Assembly (NCBI GenBank): GCA_045614225.1
Contig: JAZLCO010000036.1
Location: 1-53,642, forward strand
Reading direction: 5' to 3'
Length of the DNA stretch: 53,642 nucleotides
Source of the DNA: UBA9715 sp045614225
Lineage (GTDB): Bacteria; Actinomycetota; Coriobacteriia; Coriobacteriales; Eggerthellaceae
The notes beneath the pieces are model-generated. The model ran no database searches and was not told where the DNA came from. It saw only the letters and a list, made by a program, of their open reading frames with translations. The position numbers and the translations under genes are program-made. Positions 7,870-16,035 of this stretch are shown piece after piece; the stretch's first letter is position 1; each line of letters begins with the position of its first letter.

Positions 7870-10371
7870 TCAATCGCGTAATGTTTGCCAATCCCCATCC
7901 TGATAGTGCTTCAAATCTAGAGCGTCCTTATATGGCGGGTCAAACGCAGCGTCGCTTATTATGACCGAAAAACAACTATTTTGTCCATTGCTGTGCGAGG
8001 TCAGATAATTAATCCTATAACGCCAGATTTTGTTGTCTATTACTACGGTACCGAATACCCACCAAACGTCATAATTAACTCCGTCGTTCCATGTCCAGAT
8101 CTCAGAAGGAGTAATGCCATCTTCCAGCTCGTCAGCATTACCAGACATTTGGACTAGAGCAATGGTCAGTACTTCGGAAGCTTCTTGTTCGGTATTTATC
8201 CATCGATCTGACGAATCCCAGACTGTATGCTCTTCGCGCATTTCGATATCTCCGAATGTGATGCGGCTTAAAGCTCCTTTGGCCATATCCCAATCGCCTG
8301 TCTTTGGCAAAGCAACTATTTCTTTGCCAATCTCTGTTTCAAGAAAGCCCGCTGGGTTTTCGTATATATCAGCTTCGCTCGAGGAATTGTTTTCCACAAT
8401 AGCAGCTACGTTTCTCGAAGTGCTTTCTACACTTTCAATAATCTCTGGTTCGTTGTTACTGGTGGACTGGCCGACATATGTTGTTAGGGCCCAAGTTAAT
8501 ATCGCAAGAATACAAATCAGCGCTAGTCCCCACAGAATCGAAGAATCTTTCCACTTCTCTGCCGAAGAATGCTTTCTCTTTGCCGCTTTGTTTTCGCGTC
8601 TTTTCTTTCGTAATAGCTCAGTACATCTCTTTTTGAGGTCCTCGGCATTTTCCCAGTTTTCGATGCTTTCAAGCCTTTCGATTTGCGTTAAGAGCTTTGT
8701 TTCGCTTATGTTTAGGCTTCCTTGCCTGTTTGCGTTCTCAAGTAAACTGGTCGCATCCTTAATTATTGCTTTTTTCCTTGCAACCTCTGCAGCTGTTTTG
8801 CATTCAGTTTCAAGTCTTTCAGAGTCTTTGTAAGGCTTGAGTGAGCCAAACAAATTTGCAGCAAAAGTGTATTCGCCTTCCGTTGAAGCTGTGGACTTCT
8901 TTTCTAGAGCAGCGTTGTATCTTGATTCGAGCTTCTCTGCTTCTTCCTTTGCTTTGTGGTTTTCAGCAAGCTCTTCACATTCTTTTGCCAAAGCACCAGA
9001 GTCTCTGTAATCAGCAAGCGTCATGAACGTGCGCTTGGCCGCATAGTAGTCATTGGATGACACGGCACTTTTCATTTTCGCTATAGCATTCGAGTAGAGA
9101 TCTTCATTCCGTTTTTGCTCTTCTTGCTTTCTTGCTTTTCCTGCTGCTTCTCGGCAAAAGATCGCTTTATCCTGCGAATCACTAAAATTGCCAAGCTCTT
9201 CGAAAAGCTGAGCAGCCTTTTCATATGATTCCGCTCTTTTTGACGAATTCATAACCCTTGTCGCATGAGAGTATGATTCTCTTTTTCTCGCTTCTTCAGC
9301 TTCCGATTCCGCTCGTTCAGCAAGTTCTTTCGCGTTCTTATAATCGCCGAACGAATGCAGCGCAAGTGCTGATTTTTCGAATTCTTCCGGCTTCTTAGCG
9401 GAGTTGAACATCGCTTTTGCTTTTTCGAAATCGCTTTCATATTCCATCCTGGAAATTTCGTCGCGATACTTTGCTGCAAGCGTTTTCGAATCTCGAAAAT
9501 CTCCGAGCGCTTCCAGCGACGAGGCTGCTGCAGATAGGTTACCGATTGAAGGCTCTGTTTCGGAGACTTCAACCGCTCCTTCGTAAGTTCGCGCTTTGTC
9601 GGCAAGCAGCTCGCACGCGCGAAGCTTTTCGGTTGAATCCTTGTACCAGCTTATCGTTTCGAATTGTCGTGCACCTGCTTCGTACTCATGAGAGTCGAAG
9701 TTCTCGTCTAGCAGCAAAACCTTCGCCTCTTGATAAACCTTTTCTGCTTCATTAGATTTCTTTGCAAACTCTAAGCATTTCTGTTTCAATGCATCCGATG
9801 CTTTGTATCCGGAGAAGCCTTCGAACGCTTTTGCAAGCTCTAGGAATTCCTTTTCATCAGCTGCTTTGTCGAAATTGGCAACCGCTAGCTCGTAGTCTCT
9901 TTCGCGCGAAGCAAGCACTTCGCATTCGAGCACTCTTGTCTCTGCGTCCTCGTAACTGCCAATACTTTGGAATGCTTTGTGCGCATCTAAGTATCGGCCC
10001 ATTGTGAGAAGACGCTCACCCTCGGCGTAAAGCTCCTTCATGCGTGCGTGCTCTGTTAGAGCATCGCCCATTCCATATGCTATTGATTCAGCAACAACCT
10101 TTGCGAGCCCGCAGTCAAACTGAAGCTCTTCTGCAACCTTCTTCGATGTGGCTCGAAGTTCATTTGTTCCTAATTGCGCGGCGGAATAATATGAACTGAG
10201 CATGTTTGCGTTAAGATTTCGCTCAGCGACTTTGAACTCAGTAGACCAAGATTGGCCTGCTACATCGCGAACGCAATTAAAGAAGAGCGCGGGGTCGAGT
10301 AGCGCCTCGGCGCTTTTGATTTTGATAACCTCGCAAATGACATCTGAATATGATTGCCTATTATTCACCAC
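7870..10371 (-). CDS. membrane-anchored helical-repeat protein
   Basis: An 833-residue protein with a GTG start and no clear ribosome site, so the N-terminus is uncertain. Residues ~100-560 contain about eight or nine helical repeats of 50-65 residues, each with a version of F.slg.YkDs...a..C (for example AFQSIGSYEDAETRVLEC and FETISWYKDSTEKLRACE), a TPR/Sel1-like arrangement. One transmembrane helix (ILWGLALICILAILTWAL, about 610-630) separates this presumably cytoplasmic solenoid from an external ~200-residue domain rich in Trp. It is convergent with the kinase/vWA/PP2C operon. Its repeat logic matches the 67-residue repeats of the next gene. Function unknown. Confidence 0.7.
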   Translation of the reverse strand: MVNNRQSYSDVICEVIKIKSAEALLDPALFFNCVRDVAGQSWSTEFKVAERNLNANMLSSYYSAAQLGTNELRATSKKVAEELQFDCGLAKVVAESIAYGMGDALTEHARMKELYAEGERLLTMGRYLDAHKAFQSIGSYEDAETRVLECEVLASRERDYELAVANFDKAADEKEFLELAKAFEGFSGYKASDALKQKCLEFAKKSNEAEKVYQEAKVLLLDENFDSHEYEAGARQFETISWYKDSTEKLRACELLADKARTYEGAVEVSETEPSIGNLSAAASSLEALGDFRDSKTLAAKYRDEISRMEYESDFEKAKAMFNSAKKPEEFEKSALALHSFGDYKNAKELAERAESEAEEARKRESYSHATRVMNSSKRAESYEKAAQLFEELGNFSDSQDKAIFCREAAGKARKQEEQKRNEDLYSNAIAKMKSAVSSNDYYAAKRTFMTLADYRDSGALAKECEELAENHKAKEEAEKLESRYNAALEKKSTASTEGEYTFAANLFGSLKPYKDSERLETECKTAAEVARKKAIIKDATSLLENANRQGSLNISETKLLTQIERLESIENWENAEDLKKRCTELLRKKRRENKAAKRKHSSAEKWKDSSILWGLALICILAILTWALTTYVGQSTSNNEPEIIESVESTSRNVAAIVENNSSSEADIYENPAGFLETEIGKEIVALPKTGDWDMAKGALSRITFGDIEMREEHTVWDSSDRWINTEQEASEVLTIALVQMSGNADELEDGITPSEIWTWNDGVNYDVWWVFGTVVIDNKIWRYRINYLTSHSNGQNSCFSVIISDAAFDPPYKDALDLKHYQDGDWQTLRD

Positions 10372-10872
10372 GAAAACAAAGTCTCTTCTTTTAGCGACCT
10401 GACAAGATACTAAGCAACGCTGCGTACTCTCTAAATCTTTCGCGCGTATTACTACATTAACTTGATGTTGAGTTGCGAAGCCTTCCCCTCAATGCTTTGT
10501 TTTTAACCGCATTCTACCATCGAAAGAATCATCCATTTAGTAGGCAAAGTCCTTCAATCAGGCTTCCGGCAACTTCACGCCAAGTGACTCAACAAGCTCC
10601 TCTCATGTTTTGACAGCTTGAATGTTGTTAACCTCTACGAATTTCGTCAAAGAGCCTAGGCATTTCGTTGAAAAAACAGAGGAGAGCTCGTGTTGCGATT
10701 CGGGGTGCTACAGATGGTTTTGTCTGATCGGCTTTGCTTATTAACTCTATTTGGCAAAACGTGCGATCGGTATGAATGATGCTACTATGAAGGAGTTTGG
10801 ATTTGATGATTCTCATTCGCGTGATTGGACGCAGATTACTTCTGCCGTTTGCTTTCGAGTTTGGAGGGCGCT
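10372..10872. other. noncoding interval between divergent genes
   Basis: About 500 bases between the divergent repeat-protein genes. It should hold both promoters. A TTGGCA at 10751 and several AT-rich hexamers are present, but none lie at standard spacing. No convincing small gene was found. Confidence 0.4.
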
Positions 10873-12033
10873 ATGGTTTTTGAGAACCTGCAATGCCCGG
10901 CTTGCGGTGTCATGAACACTGTCGATGTGGACAAGAGCACATTCACTTGTCTTGGCTGCGGTAAGGAAGCCATCACGCAGGCAGCTGCAGCGTTTACGGA
11001 CGATCAGGAGCAATCAATCAGGAACGCACCGCTGGCACGCACGGTTGCTTCCAACGATGATGAAAGAAAGATGCTGAGAAGAGCTTCGATGTTCCTAGAG
11101 GATGAGGATTGGCCTCGTGCGTGGTCGTATTACGAGAGCATATTAGACTACAATCCTGAGAATGCTCAGGCTTATATTGGGGAACTGCTGGTTAAGCTGA
11201 GAATGAAAAGCCCTGGTTTCTTGTCGCATTCACTTGCAGATTTCAGCGGGCTGATTGAATACAAGAGAGCCATAAGATTCGCTGACAAACATCTTCAAGA
11301 AAACCTTCAAAAACAGTTGAATGAATGCAGAGAAACAATTGATCGATTAAGGGAAAAGCTAGAAACAAGGCGAGAAAGCCCACAAAATCTGAATGGTCTG
11401 AATAGCCGTGCAAGTCAGAGTTTGTCACCAAAGAGACTTCCCGAAACCAAAGCGGACAAGTTCAAAGGCGATCCCAGGGCGGAGACCTACGACCGCGCAA
11501 AGCGGATGATGAGAGACGAAAAAACCAGGGAGGGTTTCTTGGAAGCCGCCAGGCTGTTCGAGTCGCTCGGCTACTGGGAGGACTCTTACGCGATGGCGCA
11601 GATTTGCAAAAGCAAGATGAGCGCGCTTCCACCGGGGCCTTCAAGAACCAAAGCGGACAAGCTCAAGGTCGATTCCCGGGCGGAGACTTACGATCGCGCA
11701 AAGCGGATGATGAGAGGCGCAGACACCAGGGAAGGTTTCTTGGAAGCCGCCAGGCTGTTCGAATCGCTCGGCTACTGGGAGGACTCTTACGCGATGGCGC
11801 AGATTTGCAAAAGCAAGATGAGCGCGCTTCCACCGGGGCCTTCAAGAACCAAAGCGGACAAGCTAAAGGTCGATTCCCGGGCGGAGACATACTATCGCGC
11901 AAAGCAGATGATGAGAGACGCAGACACCAGGGAGGCTTTCTTGGAAGCCGCCTGGTTGTTTGAATCGCTGGACGGCCATGAGAACTCTCATGTTTTGGCT
12001 GCGCAGTGTCGATTACGGGCGCTTGACTATTAG
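10873..12033 (+). CDS. zinc-ribbon protein with three near-identical 67-residue repeats
   Basis: The ATG at 10873 was chosen because GGAGG lies eight bases upstream and the zinc ribbon begins at once (LQCPACG, then CLGCGKE). Residues ~60-190 are helical with a TPR-like stretch (ASMFLEDEDWPRAWSYYESI). From about residue 192, three tandem units follow, each with RAETYDRAKRMMR, EGFLEAARLFESLGYWEDS and AMAQICKSKM, the third truncated and diverged. The consensus F.slGyweDS..mA..C is the same helical-pair motif as in the 833-residue protein. DNA identity between units is very high, so the duplication is recent. Likely a cytoplasmic scaffold; function unknown. Confidence 0.75.
   Translation: MVFENLQCPACGVMNTVDVDKSTFTCLGCGKEAITQAAAAFTDDQEQSIRNAPLARTVASNDDERKMLRRASMFLEDEDWPRAWSYYESILDYNPENAQAYIGELLVKLRMKSPGFLSHSLADFSGLIEYKRAIRFADKHLQENLQKQLNECRETIDRLREKLETRRESPQNLNGLNSRASQSLSPKRLPETKADKFKGDPRAETYDRAKRMMRDEKTREGFLEAARLFESLGYWEDSYAMAQICKSKMSALPPGPSRTKADKLKVDSRAETYDRAKRMMRGADTREGFLEAARLFESLGYWEDSYAMAQICKSKMSALPPGPSRTKADKLKVDSRAETYYRAKQMMRDADTREAFLEAAWLFESLDGHENSHVLAAQCRLRALDY
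11446..12030 (+). repeat. three tandem 201-bp coding repeats
   Basis: Units start at 11446, 11647 and 11848, each opening with ACCAAAGCGGACAAG and spaced exactly 201 bases. Units 1 and 2 are nearly identical; unit 3 matches for its first ~115 bases and then diverges. The unit length is a multiple of three, so gain or loss of a unit keeps the frame. Confidence 0.95.
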
Positions 12034-12075
12034 TGCAATGATGATCTCAAATATCTTAGAATCGATGGGACGATA

Positions 12076-12651
12076 ATGGTAGATGACATAGGAAAATGCC
12101 CACTTTGCGGAAAGCTGATCGACGTCTCACCAGGGTTGAAGAGCTGCGTTTGCCCAGCTTGCGGGCAAAGAGTGCTGACATCGGCAGCGATTGCATATCG
12201 TAACTCGGCTGATGGCGGCAGTGTTGCTAGTAAGGCGATGGATGGCCAATATACAGCCAAAACACCTGCTAGAGCAACAACCGTCACGACATCGAAACCA
12301 ACTGCTACAAAAATGACTCCTACCGAAAAACCAAGTCAGGGTGCAGTGTTCGGTGTTTTTATCCTTTGCTGGTTCGTCGCCTGTGGAACATGTGCGACTG
12401 TGTCTTTGCTTGGGGGTTTCATGGCTGGAAGTGTGTTGAACGGGTCGGCGTTGGGGGATTTCTACAGATATGCTGGCATATATTCGACGGGAGGTTTTCT
12501 TACGCTGGCCTTCAGCATTGTGGCTGCAATGCGGTACTCCGAGAACAGCGACCTCGGTCGTGCCGTCGGATTGGCTTTCTCGTCAGGAATCGTTATTGGG
12601 TTAATTGTTGTGGCAGTCGCTCCAATATTCATTACCCTGAGGTGGGGTTAA
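12076..12651 (+). CDS. zinc-ribbon membrane protein
   Basis: A 191-residue protein beginning with a two-pair zinc ribbon (CPLCGK and CVCPACGQR), then a Thr/Ala/Lys-rich linker (about 55-90) and three to four hydrophobic helices (GAVFGVFILCWFVACGTCA; the stretch from GGFLTLAFSIVAAMRY; GIVIGLIVVAVAPIFI). The layout of cytosolic zinc ribbon plus multi-span membrane part is common in uncharacterised bacterial proteins. It follows the repeat protein by about 40 bases on the same strand and may be co-transcribed. Function unknown. Confidence 0.7.
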   Translation: MVDDIGKCPLCGKLIDVSPGLKSCVCPACGQRVLTSAAIAYRNSADGGSVASKAMDGQYTAKTPARATTVTTSKPTATKMTPTEKPSQGAVFGVFILCWFVACGTCATVSLLGGFMAGSVLNGSALGDFYRYAGIYSTGGFLTLAFSIVAAMRYSENSDLGRAVGLAFSSGIVIGLIVVAVAPIFITLRWG

Positions 12652-12753
12652 GCTTGTTAGATGCGCGAGGCGGGTAAATCGAAGGATGCATGCCAATCTA
12701 TGCGACTCTCGTCTGTCAAACGCGAGCGCCTAAACTAAAGCTGTTGCTACTAG

Positions 12754-12846
12754 CATATCGTTAAGGATGCGGATGTCTCGTTCATTGTGCTGTCGCCGGA
12801 CTCGCGTGAGCTCGTTTACAAAGTGCTCGGAAAGTTCGGGTCTTAA
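12754..12846 (+). pseudogene. 3' remnant of a macrodomain gene
   Basis: An open stretch encodes KDADVSFIVLSPDSRELVYK and then VLGKFGS before TAA. It closely matches the C-terminal end of the intact macrodomain protein at 21771-22367 (DVDVSFCVLSKDSRELAYD, then VLGELGFPRE). Nothing of the ADP-ribose-binding part lies upstream and a stop (12751) precedes it, so this is a decayed fragment of a paralogue. The rest of the interval 12652-13064 shows no gene. Confidence 0.8.
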
Positions 12847-13064
12847 AAATAGTGATTTTGGGGTTTGACCCTCATCTTTTTGTGCCCGTTAGCTGTCCAG
12901 GAAAAGTATTTTTAATCGTATTGCTTTAGTTCGGCAATGCCCGCTTGAGCTTAGCAAGGAAGAACGAATAGCTTGATATGGGGTCGGATGCTCTCCCATT
13001 GGATGTAAGGAAACCAATTCGAACTGATGTATACTCGCATATAAATACGAGAGAAAGGGCCGCA

Positions 13065-13694
13065 ATGCTTGATCACAGTATTCGACTTGCGAGTGATGAG
13101 TACGTCGTATTGAGTGCCGATGGCGCTCATGTCAAATATGAGCCTGAGTTCATGCGTAATTACAAAAACGAGCTTACGCTCACAAATAAGCGCATTATCT
13201 GGAGTAAAGAGCAAATCAAAGTTTTCGGTAAGGGTGACGTGTCGTCTGTCGATTTGCCTCTTTCGTCTATAAAGGTCGTCGATGGTCTTGTTCAAGCGCG
13301 CGAGGAGAAAGTTGATTCCATAAAATACCTCGTGCTCTATCTCAAGGATGGCTCTACTGTTACATACGATTTTTATCCAAACTATAAACTCATCAAGGAT
13401 TGGGTTAGGGAAATCACACGCCTGCTTGGGGGCGACATTCAAGTTCCAAATGAGTCGCGCGGTAGTTTGATCGAGACTACCAATGCCGTATCGGCAATAC
13501 CGTATGCTGAAGATGTTGCAAAAGCAGTTGTTGGTACGGTCGATGTGTTTAAATCGGCTTTTCGCCGTAGCAAGATTGAAACTGCGCCGGTTGTTGCAGT
13601 GCATTGTCCAAGATGCGGTGCGGCCGCGAAGGTCCGAAAAGGGCAAACGATGTACTGTCAGTATTGCGGATCGCCGTTGAATGCTCCTGAATAG
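13065..13694 (+). CDS. PH-like domain protein with C-terminal zinc ribbon
   Basis: The ATG at 13065 (AAGGG upstream) was preferred to 12978. Residues ~5-110 contain a bacterial PH-like pattern (NELTLTNKRIIWSKEQI, then LPLSSIKVVDGLV and LVLYLKDGSTVTYDFYPN), of the sort that senses lipids or mediates assembly. A helical linker follows, then a C-terminal zinc ribbon (CPRCGAAAKV with CQYCGSPL). It is closed by a strong terminator, so it is likely a single-gene unit. The zinc ribbon links it in style to its neighbours to the left. Confidence 0.75.
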   Translation: MLDHSIRLASDEYVVLSADGAHVKYEPEFMRNYKNELTLTNKRIIWSKEQIKVFGKGDVSSVDLPLSSIKVVDGLVQAREEKVDSIKYLVLYLKDGSTVTYDFYPNYKLIKDWVREITRLLGGDIQVPNESRGSLIETTNAVSAIPYAEDVAKAVVGTVDVFKSAFRRSKIETAPVVAVHCPRCGAAAKVRKGQTMYCQYCGSPLNAPE

Positions 13695-13713
13695 AAAAGC
13701 AAATGCGATTCTT

Positions 13714-13746
13714 TAAGTCTCTCAGGGAATGAGAGACTTATTTTCT
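13714..13746 (+). terminator. intrinsic terminator
   Basis: A perfect 10-bp stem (TAAGTCTCTC paired with GAGAGACTTA) with a 7-base loop is followed by TTTTCT, 20 bases after the PH-like/zinc-ribbon gene. Because the next gene is convergent, it may work in both directions. Confidence 0.9.
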
Positions 13747-13786
13747 ATTAGATGGTTCTCGGTTATGAGCTATCGAGCCAATCTGC

Positions 13787-15754
13787 TTACCGATACAACC
13801 CATCCTCTGCCAGTACGACGAAATAGTCGTCCTTACTAAAGGTGTATTGCCTTAGCGTCAACATGTCGGACACGTACCTCGAGGGATTGATAACCGCAGG
13901 CTGGTATACGCCGTTCTCTTTTTGACGGATGCCGATGAATATCTCGCCACGTGCGGCTACTGCATGGCTGACAGTAAACAGGTCGACGGGTTCGCCGGGC
14001 TCGATATACCAGGATGCGTGCTTGATGTAAACTTCGAAGCCCTCGCTCGACAGGATGTTTTCGAAGACCTTACCGATTTCTCGTTGCTGGGAAATTTGGG
14101 CCATCAGCAAAGCAGAGATATGGCTGCCGATGATGAAGTCATCCGTTCCCGTCGCCATGGCAAGTTCTTTGTTCGGTCCACTGTGAATCTCGCTCGTGAT
14201 GCTGAACGACGAACCTGTCTTGATGCGGTATTCGCGCAGATATATCAGGAGTCTGATATTGCGTTCGTCGTCTTGATCGTTGCCGGTTTCGTTTGTGGCG
14301 AGCACGAGCACGCAATCGGGTTGGCACAGTTCCAGCAATTCGTGAACAGAGTCGTGTTCTTCGAGGTTCGCTGCGTGACACTCGATGCTGATGCCCTGCG
14401 ACTCGAGAAACTCGAATGTCATGGGGTTGATCGGGTTGTCCGTGAAGAAACAAGGGTCGGCGACATGGATGGTCGAGCCTGGATAGAGATACTCGCCGTA
14501 TTCCACAAGCACCAAATCGAGTATCGGTTTCGCACCAATTACGAGTGCGCTTACTTCTTGCTTGTTGTTTGCTGTTCCTTGGGTGTAATGCTTCGGCATG
14601 ACCGGCTTGTCGGTTGTGACGAGTTTATCGTCGTCTTCCTGTACCGTGATGAGGGAATCGCCTTCGTTGAAATACGTCTTGCGCGGATCGGCGATGGACA
14701 CTTTTCCATCGGAGGTACGAACGCCTACCGCGCAAGCGTCCTTAAGCATGCGATTGATTTCTTCGATGCTCTTGCCGTAGAAGAGCTGGAAGCTTGGGTC
14801 GTCGCAGATAAGGTAGAGTTCGTGGCCAGAATAGTTGAGCAGCTCAGTGAACACGTGAGAGAGGCCCGGTTGCCTGGACGTGTGCACCATGATGCGCGCG
14901 AGCGTCTCGTTGAGTGACAAAAACTCAAGTTGACTTGCCTCCCCGACGTTCTGGGCAGCAATGGTTGCCTCTACTGCGTTTTCGCCACCATGGACGACCG
15001 AGACGATGAACGGCTGATCATCTTGATCAGATTTCGTTTGGGCCGAGTTGGCTAGAATGTGCGAGCAAGCCATGATCGACTTCACGCTTTCGAAGTCCGA
15101 ATTGCCGTTCACGATGATGGAATAGCTTGTCGCGATAGAGCATCGCTCGAGATCTGGGAACGAGAAGATTGAGCCCGTCCTGCAGATGATCCTGGCCATT
15201 GGATGGTCGTGCGGGCTGCCGTATTTCCGGCGAATCGCGTCGGCCATTTCGGTGCGACTCTTTTCGTCAAGGATCACGATTGTTTGGGGTTTTGGCAAGT
15301 TCGCACACGCTTCGATGAATTCACCGATGAGCACCAAAGTTGCTTCGTTGAAGCCCAGGATGAGGATGTGATCGCTCTCGAGGACTCGGGTTTGACCTTT
15401 TCCGAGTTCATCAACCTTGTTTCTGAGTGCGTTGTTGATGAGACCGATGAGGCAAGCCGAGAAGAACATGCAGTAGAGGATTGTGAGGAACATCATGGCG
15501 AAGTAAAGGGGAGATGCAGTGTCCTTGGTCTCCAATGCCCCGCCTTTGCCCAACGTGTACATAAAGGTTTTCAAAAGGGTGTCACCGGCGCTATCGATGC
15601 CTTTTGCCACAGCTGCGATACCACCGATAGCGAGTACAAAAATCAGTGTTGTAACAAGAAGCAACCTGACTTTTGGCCAGAGGCCTTGTGCCATTCTGTT
15701 GTCGAACCAGTAGCTCAGCCGTTCACTCAGCGGGTACGGACTCTTCTTGTTCAT
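13787..15754 (-). CDS. CASTOR/POLLUX-like ion channel protein, copy 1
   Basis: A 655-residue protein with a basic N-terminus, one long hydrophobic helix (LLLVTTLIFVLAIGGIAAVA, about 31-50), a pore-like segment (TFMYTLGKGGALE), a second helix (FAMMFLTILYCMFFSACLIG), and then two Rossmann-like RCK modules (HILILGFNEATLVLI near 130; VSALVIGAKPILDLVL near 400). This is the arrangement of the DMI1/CASTOR/POLLUX family and its bacterial relatives, cation channels gated by RCK domains. It is divergent from a paralogue of nearly equal length. The pore motif is not a standard K+ filter, so ion specificity is open. Confidence 0.8.
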   Translation of the reverse strand: MNKKSPYPLSERLSYWFDNRMAQGLWPKVRLLLVTTLIFVLAIGGIAAVAKGIDSAGDTLLKTFMYTLGKGGALETKDTASPLYFAMMFLTILYCMFFSACLIGLINNALRNKVDELGKGQTRVLESDHILILGFNEATLVLIGEFIEACANLPKPQTIVILDEKSRTEMADAIRRKYGSPHDHPMARIICRTGSIFSFPDLERCSIATSYSIIVNGNSDFESVKSIMACSHILANSAQTKSDQDDQPFIVSVVHGGENAVEATIAAQNVGEASQLEFLSLNETLARIMVHTSRQPGLSHVFTELLNYSGHELYLICDDPSFQLFYGKSIEEINRMLKDACAVGVRTSDGKVSIADPRKTYFNEGDSLITVQEDDDKLVTTDKPVMPKHYTQGTANNKQEVSALVIGAKPILDLVLVEYGEYLYPGSTIHVADPCFFTDNPINPMTFEFLESQGISIECHAANLEEHDSVHELLELCQPDCVLVLATNETGNDQDDERNIRLLIYLREYRIKTGSSFSITSEIHSGPNKELAMATGTDDFIIGSHISALLMAQISQQREIGKVFENILSSEGFEVYIKHASWYIEPGEPVDLFTVSHAVAARGEIFIGIRQKENGVYQPAVINPSRYVSDMLTLRQYTFSKDDYFVVLAEDGLYR

Positions 15755-16035
15755 CGATTTGCCTCTCTTGCCAAGACGTGATGAGGAAACAGTGCGACAT
15801 GTTTCAATGTTTTCCGATGATAAGTATAGGCTGATGTTTGCTGCAATTCATGCATTGTTGTTTCAGCAAGCGAGTCGACGGAGATCGCTTTCGAATTAAG
15901 GTCTGATGCATCTCTGGGATGAGGCGCAAATTACCACCAGGAATCGGCCTCCCATCAGGCAGTTGACCTGCATACAGATGCGTTACAATGAGTGGAGCTG
16001 AAAGCAATTGACTCGCACATCAGGGAGCATGCGAT
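15755..16035. other. divergent promoter region of two channel genes
   Basis: About 280 bases separate the two start codons and must hold both promoters. No clear inverted repeat or strong hexamer pair was assigned. Confidence 0.4.

Noticed and set aside
10788..10800. ATGAAGGAGTTTG, equal to the sequence before the macrodomain start at 21756
   Set aside because: The match ends after 13 bases and contains a common ribosome-site core, so it is weak evidence for a macrodomain 5' remnant.
11446..12030. Tandem repeats as a possible CRISPR array
   Set aside because: The units are contiguous coding repeats of 201 bases without spacers, and no cas genes are present.
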